Below, one piece after another: positions 59,688 to 64,000 of a stretch of 64,000 nt of DNA. Every line of letters begins with the position of its first letter. Position 1 is the first letter of the stretch. The stretch is from CAZMXP01 sp964570285. Lineage in GTDB: Bacteria > Planctomycetota > PLA2. The stretch lies in contig CAZMXP010000025.1 in the NCBI GenBank assembly GCA_964570285.1, positions 5,626-69,625 of the forward strand, given 5' to 3'. Both the position numbers and the translations under genes were made by a program. The notes beneath the pieces are model-generated. The model searched no databases and had not been told where the DNA came from. It saw nothing but the letters and a program-made list of their open reading frames with translations.

Positions 59688-60046
59688 CTACGAGGACCGC
59701 ACCTCGACGCGTTCCGCTTCCGAGGGGGCGCGCGGCACCGGCTCGCCGGCTTCGGACAGCGCCTCGGCCTGGAGGGCAATCGCCGCGCGAATTGGGCGGA
59801 CGACCCCGTCGCGCTCCGGGGCTGCGGCCACGCAGCCGGGAAGGTCGGGGACCTGTGCGCACCACGACGACTCCCCGCGCTCCACGAACCATGTACAGCA
59901 TGCCGGCCTCCCGATGCCAGCCCGCTCAAGGACGGCGCGCAGCGTCCCGAAGGGCACGTCGACGCCTATTCCACGCGAGACCGTGACGGTGCCCGGCTTC
60001 GTCTCGTGCTCGAACTGTCGGTGACTGCCGCGCGCCCGCTCTTGTC
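59688..60046 (-). pseudogene. hicAB: hicAB toxin-antitoxin remnant
   Basis: On the minus strand, 60046-59902 encodes a HicA C-terminal part (RGSHRQFEHETKPGTVTV, FGTLRAVLERAGI), including the catalytic-His segment GSHRQF, but the N-terminal helix and start are gone. Immediately after, 59901-59688 encodes HicB: an ATG at 59901 gives MLYMV, then a one-base shift is needed to reach ERGESSWCAQVPDLPGCV and the rest to a TAG. So hicA is truncated and hicB frameshifted. The remnant starts right at the ada stop codon. Confidence 0.7.
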
Positions 60047-60049
60047 GCC

Positions 60050-61042
60050 CTACCCTCGTCCCCCCCCGGCCCCCCCCCTCTCCAACTCCAGCAGGAACTC
60101 CTTGCGCCTGAGGCCGCCGCCGTAGCCGCCGAGGGCGCCGCTCTTGTTCACCACGCGGTGGCACGGGATCACGATGGCGATGCGGTTCCTGCCGTTCGCG
60201 CTGCCGACGGCGCGCACCGCGCGCGGGCTGCCGGCGGCGATCGCGATCTGCCCGTAGGAGCGCGTCTCGCCGCAGGGGATTTCGAGCAGCGCCTCCCAGA
60301 CGCGTCTCTGGAACGTCGTGCCCGGATAGACGAGCGGCACCGTGAACCGTCGCAACGTGCCCGCGAAGTAGGCCGCGAGTTCGCTGCCGAGCAGTCGCAG
60401 GTGCGCGTTGGACCCGGGCAGCACGGGCGCGTCGAAGAGGCGCGCGAGCATCGCGATCTGTGCCCCGAGGCGCCTCGGCTCGGCGAACTCGAGCAGGCAG
60501 ATCGCGTCCGCGGTCGCGCCCGCGAGCAGAGGTCCGACCGGGCTCTCGAACCAGTCGAGCAGCACGTGGTCGCCCGTCGCGGCGGCGCGGCCGGGCGGCG
60601 CGCCGAAGGCCTTCGCGAACGCCTCGCGAAAGCCGCTGTGCGACGCGTAGCCGCTCGCGGCGACGGCGTCGTCGATCGAACCGCCCTCGCGCAGCCGTTG
60701 CATCGCGCCCGCGAGGCGGCGCCCGCGCGCGAGGGCGCTGCCCGTCACGCCGTAGCGCCGCCTGGAGCGCCGCCGCACCGTCGACGGGTCGAGGCCGGCG
60801 GACGCCGCCGGCGACGGCGCGCCGATGTCGAGCGGCCGGCAGCGCTTGCAGGCGCGGTACCCCGCCCGGACCGCGTCGCGCGCGCGCGGGAAGTACTCCA
60901 CGTTCTCCGGCCGCGGCCTGCGCGCGCCGCAGGTCGGCCGGCAGAAGACGCCCGTCGTGCGCACGGCGAAGAAGAACAGGCCCTCGTAGGCCGCATCCCG
61001 CTCCTGCAGCGCGCGCTCCATCTCGGCAACCGTGAGTGTCAT
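60050..61042 (-). CDS. ada: Ada-type regulator / O6-methylguanine-DNA methyltransferase, shortened HTH region
   Basis: 330 residues. The N-terminal Ada zinc domain has GVFCRPTCGARRP and RACKRCRP, the four Cys that take methyl from phosphotriesters. The AraC-type middle is short: only STVRRRSRRRYGVTGSALAR and GYASHSGFREAFAKAFGAPP are clear, and the usual first helix-turn-helix start after CRP is missing about 20-30 residues. The C-terminal alkyltransferase is complete: FQRRVWEALLEIPCGETRSY and IVIPCHRVVNKSGALGGY with acceptor Cys. It repairs O6-alkylguanine; DNA-binding control may be altered. Confidence 0.9.
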   Translation of the reverse strand: MTLTVAEMERALQERDAAYEGLFFFAVRTTGVFCRPTCGARRPRPENVEYFPRARDAVRAGYRACKRCRPLDIGAPSPAASAGLDPSTVRRRSRRRYGVTGSALARGRRLAGAMQRLREGGSIDDAVAASGYASHSGFREAFAKAFGAPPGRAAATGDHVLLDWFESPVGPLLAGATADAICLLEFAEPRRLGAQIAMLARLFDAPVLPGSNAHLRLLGSELAAYFAGTLRRFTVPLVYPGTTFQRRVWEALLEIPCGETRSYGQIAIAAGSPRAVRAVGSANGRNRIAIVIPCHRVVNKSGALGGYGGGLRRKEFLLELERGGAGGGRG

Positions 61043-61075
61043 CGGCAGCAGCCTACCCCCGACCGCCGGCCGCCT

Positions 61076-62308
61076 CTACCGGTTTTCGGGCGCCGAATTC
61101 AGCCAGCGGCGCCGCGCGCGCACGAACTCCCGGATGCCCGGGCTGAGGAAGCCCGGCGCGCTCTCGACGCTCTCGTCGAGGCTGCGGGCGAAGTCGGTCG
61201 CGGTGCGCTGCAGCGTGTAGGGGTGGCGCTCGCGCTCCATCGACGCGCGCATGCGTGCATGCAACTGTTGCATCCTCTCCTCGCCGAGCGGGTGGCGCGC
61301 GAGTTCGGCCACGAGCCGGTCGTAGCGCTCGCGGTGGGCCGGCACCGCGAGCACGCGCTCGGTGAGCGGGCGGGAGCCGACCCACGGCGTCGCCGGGTCG
61401 AAGGTGTGAATGGTGGGGAGCGCGAGGGGAGGGGAGCCCGGGGGGAGGGGAACACGGAAGACGCCGAACGACTCGTTGTGGTCCCACGAGAGGAAGGTCC
61501 ACTTGCCGCTGCCGGGGTCGTTGTACAGGTAGTAGTTGTGCCGCATCGCGATGTAGGAGTCGAGGTGGCAGACCACGGCGCTGACCGCGAGCCACGGCAG
61601 GAAGGTCTCGACGTCGAAGATCGCGTCGATGTCCGTGGCCGGGTCGGCGAGGGCCGCGATGAAGGCCTCGAGGTCGCTCGCGTCGGGGTTCTTGCTGTTG
61701 GTCTTCTTCTCGATGTTCTCCGCGCGGAACTCGGTCAGGTCGGCCCCCTCGCGGAAGGGTTCGTAGAGGTTGCCCGTCGCGTCGGCGAAGCGTGCCTCGA
61801 GGAACTCCTTCTCGATCGACTCGACGGCGACGTAGAGCCCCCAGTAGGCGCCGTCGACCTCGACCTCGCACAGGAACGCGCGCGGCGCGTGCGCGCCGTG
61901 CTCCCGCAGCAGCTCCAGCGTCAGCAGGTCGCGCAGCAGCGACGGGTCCTTGTAGCCGTTCGCGAGGCTGAGCCGGCGCATGCCCTCGAAGCGCCCGTCG
62001 CCGAGGTCGATCTTGATCGGCAGCTTGCGCCGTCCCTCCCGCCACGGGAACTCCATCGACGAGGCGCCCTTGTAGCGGACCCTCGCGTTCCCGTACTCCG
62101 CGCCGTCGAGGCGCATCGGCGCGTCGGCCCACGCGAAGTCGCGCTCCCACCACGGAAGCAGCAGTTGCAATTCGGCATCGGCGTCCATCGCCGCCTGCGC
62201 CGCGGGCCCGAGCGCGATCTGCAGCCGGCGGATCGCCTCCGCGGGCGCCGTGCCGCCGCAGGAGACCGCCGCCGCGACGAGCAGCCCTATTCCGGCGAGA
62301 CGACCCAT
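61076..62308 (-). CDS. CotH-like secreted kinase-fold lipoprotein
   Basis: 410 residues with a lipobox (GIGLLVAAAVSCGG). CotH motifs are present: RYKGASSMEFPWREGRRKLP with PIKIDLG, LANGYKDPSLLRDLLTLELL, CEVEVDGAYWGLYVAVESIE, a long helical middle, and FLSWDHNESFG, the Asp/Asn metal-binding segment. CotH proteins are atypical secreted protein kinases of spore coats or cell surface; bacterial lipoprotein forms probably act in the envelope. Here the ATG lies inside the end of the upstream gene (22-bp overlap). Confidence 0.85.
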   Translation of the reverse strand: MGRLAGIGLLVAAAVSCGGTAPAEAIRRLQIALGPAAQAAMDADAELQLLLPWWERDFAWADAPMRLDGAEYGNARVRYKGASSMEFPWREGRRKLPIKIDLGDGRFEGMRRLSLANGYKDPSLLRDLLTLELLREHGAHAPRAFLCEVEVDGAYWGLYVAVESIEKEFLEARFADATGNLYEPFREGADLTEFRAENIEKKTNSKNPDASDLEAFIAALADPATDIDAIFDVETFLPWLAVSAVVCHLDSYIAMRHNYYLYNDPGSGKWTFLSWDHNESFGVFRVPLPPGSPPLALPTIHTFDPATPWVGSRPLTERVLAVPAHRERYDRLVAELARHPLGEERMQQLHARMRASMERERHPYTLQRTATDFARSLDESVESAPGFLSPGIREFVRARRRWLNSAPENR

Positions 62309-63456
62309 GCGGCGACCTGCCCCGGGGTGAGGATCTCGAGCACGGCCTCGCGCGCGCCCTCCTCGAAGGCGGCGACCGAGGCCGCCTCGACGGCGGCGCC
62401 CGCGAGCTCCATCATGCGGTTCTGGGGGGCCTCGGGGCCGACCTCGCCCGCGAGCGCCGCCGTGCCCTGCTGCGCGCGCCGCTTCGCCAGTTCGACCTGG
62501 CCGGCGATGCGCCCCCCGACCCCCTGCAACCTCGCCCTCTGCTCCGCGGCGAGATCGAGCTTCGCGACGATCTCCCCCGGATGGTGCTTTCGGTCCTGCG
62601 GCGAGAGCATCGGCGGCAGCGCGTCGAGCGCGAGCGCCTGCTCCTCCGTGAGGATCCGCCGCCCGCGCTCCAGCGTCGCGCGCAGCCGGTCGGCGAGGCG
62701 GTCGCCGAGGTCGCGGATCGCGCCCTCGTCGCGCGGCGTCGCCGCTTGCAACACTTGCATCGCGGCCTGGTCGGCGGCCGTTTCCGAGCCGAACTCCGTC
62801 GCGATCGCGACGACCCTCGTCGCCTGCTCCGGCGTCAGGTCGGGCAGCAGGTGGATGTGGCCGAGCAGGTCGGGCACCTGCTGGTGCGTCAGCGGGAGGC
62901 GCTTGCGCAGCTCGATCCGCTGCGCGCGGTCGAGCGCGTAGCCCGCGACGCGCCAGAGGCGGATCTCGATCTCGCGGATCTGCCGCCCGAGCGCCTCGCG
63001 CGCGGCGCGCACCCGCAGGTCGTCCTCCGGGAGCTGCAGGTCGGCGGTGGCGCCCCGCCGCCGCAGGTCGAGCGCCCGCTGCGCCGCGTCGGCGGCACGC
63101 ACAGCCTCGCGCAGCACCGCCGCCTGCGCGGGCGTGAGGGCGCTCGTCGCGAGCAGCAGCGCGTGCGCGCAGCGTTCGGCGAGGAGGGGGCCGGGGGAGG
63201 TGCGGAGCAGCGTGTCGGCGACGATGTCGTCGACGCCCAGCCGCCGCATCTGCTCGCGCAGAGCCGCCGCGTCGGCGAGATGGGGGACGAGCCGGTCGAT
63301 CAGCTCGCGGCGCTCCCTCGGCCAGCCGACCGGGAGCAGCTCGAGCTGCTCCCGGCCCACCGGAGCGCCGAGCGCGATCAGCAGGAGCCAGAGGTGGCAC
63401 GCGAGGCGAGGCGCGCGAGCACGGCGCGACGGTCGCCCTCCTTCATCGTGGGCCAT
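62287..63456 (-). CDS. Exported helical protein of unknown function
   Basis: 389 residues from the ATG at 63456, with a late hydrophobic export segment (LACHLWLLLIALGAPVGREQ). The rest is strongly helical and charged, with repeated Leu/Arg/Glu heptads and LTPEQATRVVAIATEFG, LTPAQAAVLREAVRA, LTEEQALALDALPPM and LTPGQVAAWV segments. This recurring LT-x-x-Q motif resembles Spy/CpxP-like or other periplasmic helical proteins that count on LTxxQ. Function unknown. Its start overlaps the DUF1289 gene by 79 bp and its end overlaps the CotH-like gene. Confidence 0.65.
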   Translation of the reverse strand: MAHDEGGRPSRRARAPRLACHLWLLLIALGAPVGREQLELLPVGWPRERRELIDRLVPHLADAAALREQMRRLGVDDIVADTLLRTSPGPLLAERCAHALLLATSALTPAQAAVLREAVRAADAAQRALDLRRRGATADLQLPEDDLRVRAAREALGRQIREIEIRLWRVAGYALDRAQRIELRKRLPLTHQQVPDLLGHIHLLPDLTPEQATRVVAIATEFGSETAADQAAMQVLQAATPRDEGAIRDLGDRLADRLRATLERGRRILTEEQALALDALPPMLSPQDRKHHPGEIVAKLDLAAEQRARLQGVGGRIAGQVELAKRRAQQGTAALAGEVGPEAPQNRMMELAGAAVEAASVAAFEEGAREAVLEILTPGQVAAWVVSPE

Positions 63457-63563
63457 CGCGTGATCTCCTCGATCGTCCGCCCGCACCCGGTGCAGATCCG
63501 CCGCCTCAGGTCGAGCACGCATACCTGTATGCATGGCGAGGGGACCGGATCCTGCGGGCGCAC
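63378..63563 (-). CDS. DUF1289 small protein
   Basis: 61 residues starting at a GTG at 63563: SPCIQVCVLDLRRRICTGCG then RTIEEITRWPTMKEGDRRAV. The four-Cys C-x3-C...C-x2-C arrangement and WxxM matches the DUF1289 family, thought to bind Zn or an Fe-S cluster. Its 3' end runs 79 bp into the next gene in another frame. Confidence 0.85.
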   Translation of the reverse strand: MRPQDPVPSPCIQVCVLDLRRRICTGCGRTIEEITRWPTMKEGDRRAVLARLASRATSGSC

Positions 63564-63782
63564 GCCCCCAGTATGCGCGTGATCGTTTCGCCATGCAACC
63601 GGCGTCCGGCCGCGCGCGGGGTGCGCCGCGTCGCTTCGCCCCCCCGCGCCCCCCCGACATCGTCTTGCGGCGGTGCCCGATGCCGCGCGCGAGGCCGCCT
63701 CTCCACGCGGAGCGAACCGTAAAAGTAACCGCCCCGCGTCTTATTGGGTGAGCCGCGGGATTCGCGGATGTGGAGTCTGAAC

Positions 63783-64000
63783 ATGAGCGTGCCGTCCGAC
63801 AAGACGCCGAAGGGCGCCCCTCGGGCAGGGGCCTCGCCCCTGCTTCTCCTGTTGAATCTCGGGATCCTCGTCGTGACCTTCTTCGTGTCGCTCGGGGGCA
63901 CGGAGACCCAGGCGCGCCTCCTCCGTACGACGGGGCGCGTGGCGTTCGCCGCGGCGGTGCCCATGGCGGGAGGCGAGGCGCTCGCGCGCGGGGCGGCGGG
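63783..64000 (+). CDS. Membrane protein N-terminus, runs off right edge
   Basis: From the ATG at 63783 (GGAG 7 bases upstream) the frame reads MSVPSDKTPKGAPRAGASPL, a membrane segment LLLLNLGILVVTFFVSLGG and then a polar stretch to the edge; an ATG 15 bases earlier is in frame. At least 72 residues, no stop before the end. Type II or lipid-anchor topology is possible. The less GC-rich block just upstream (63715-63765) is a plausible promoter region shared with the divergent DUF1289 gene. Family not identified. Confidence 0.55.
   Translation, partial: MSVPSDKTPKGAPRAGASPLLLLLNLGILVVTFFVSLGGTETQARLLRTTGRVAFAAAVPMAGGEALARGAA

Overview
The window is a high-GC stretch from a Gram-negative (diderm) bacterium: it has TonB-dependent transport, TolC/RND efflux, an outer-membrane beta-barrel and many lipoproteins with lipobox cysteines. 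The mix of secreted HEAT-repeat proteins, large lipoproteins, VIT/vWA proteins, CotH and tight head-to-tail operons with ATGA, GTGA or TAATG overlaps suits Planctomycetota or another deep-branching phylum, but no marker gene is present, so the phylum is inference. No rRNA, tRNA or CRISPR array was seen.

Layout. 1-2.6 kb (minus): a partial secreted protein, a small protein, a papain-like protease and an SDR. 2.66-7.1 kb (plus): a clan-CD (caspase/legumain-like) lipoprotein and a HEAT plus alpha/alpha-toroid protein. 7.1-13.9 kb (plus): a heavy-metal RND efflux operon (TolC-like, adaptor, CzcA/CusA-like pump) bracketed by two small His-rich exported proteins. 14.3-22.5 kb (plus): exported HEAT protein, DUF900-like hydrolase, beta-helix-like protein, small lipoprotein and IPT/TIG protein. 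22.6-27.0 kb (plus): TonB-dependent receptor, beta-propeller-like protein and lipoprotein. 27-31.75 kb (minus): four SAM-dependent methyltransferases or methyltransferase-like genes, interrupted by a lower-GC island (28.4-29.95 kb) with two transposase tails.

31.9-44.7 kb (plus) is the centrepiece: nine genes read as one electron-transfer locus. They are a tetraheme c554-like cytochrome, an outer-membrane beta-barrel, a 15-heme, a 9-heme, a 10-heme OmcA/MtrC-type and a second 9-heme lipoprotein, a Tat-exported four-cluster ferredoxin, an NrfD-like quinone-interacting membrane protein, and a fusion of 11 c-type hemes to a di-heme-b-like membrane domain. That is 58 CxxCH motifs in about 12.8 kb. 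The parts match a route from quinone pool to periplasm to outer membrane to cell surface, i.e. extracellular electron transfer in either direction; the arrangement is unlike the textbook mtrCAB operon.

44.9-50.7 kb (minus) is an operon VIT-vWA / vWA / response regulator / histidine kinase / 41-residue exported peptide. 50.8-54.9 kb holds small accessory genes, including a broken GNAT. 54.8-58.9 kb (minus) is a class II photolyase - DUF523/DUF1722 - SDR/DUF2867 cassette of the kind linked to light and DNA repair. 59.7-63.6 kb (minus) has a hicAB remnant, an Ada protein with a shortened first HTH, a CotH-like lipoprotein, an unknown exported protein and a DUF1289 protein; a membrane-protein gene runs off the right edge. 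Repeats include three copies of a 32-35 bp palindrome, a 165-bp foldback element inside the electron-transfer locus, a CACGAAG-type inverted repeat, and an 18-bp repeat shared by two intergenic regions.
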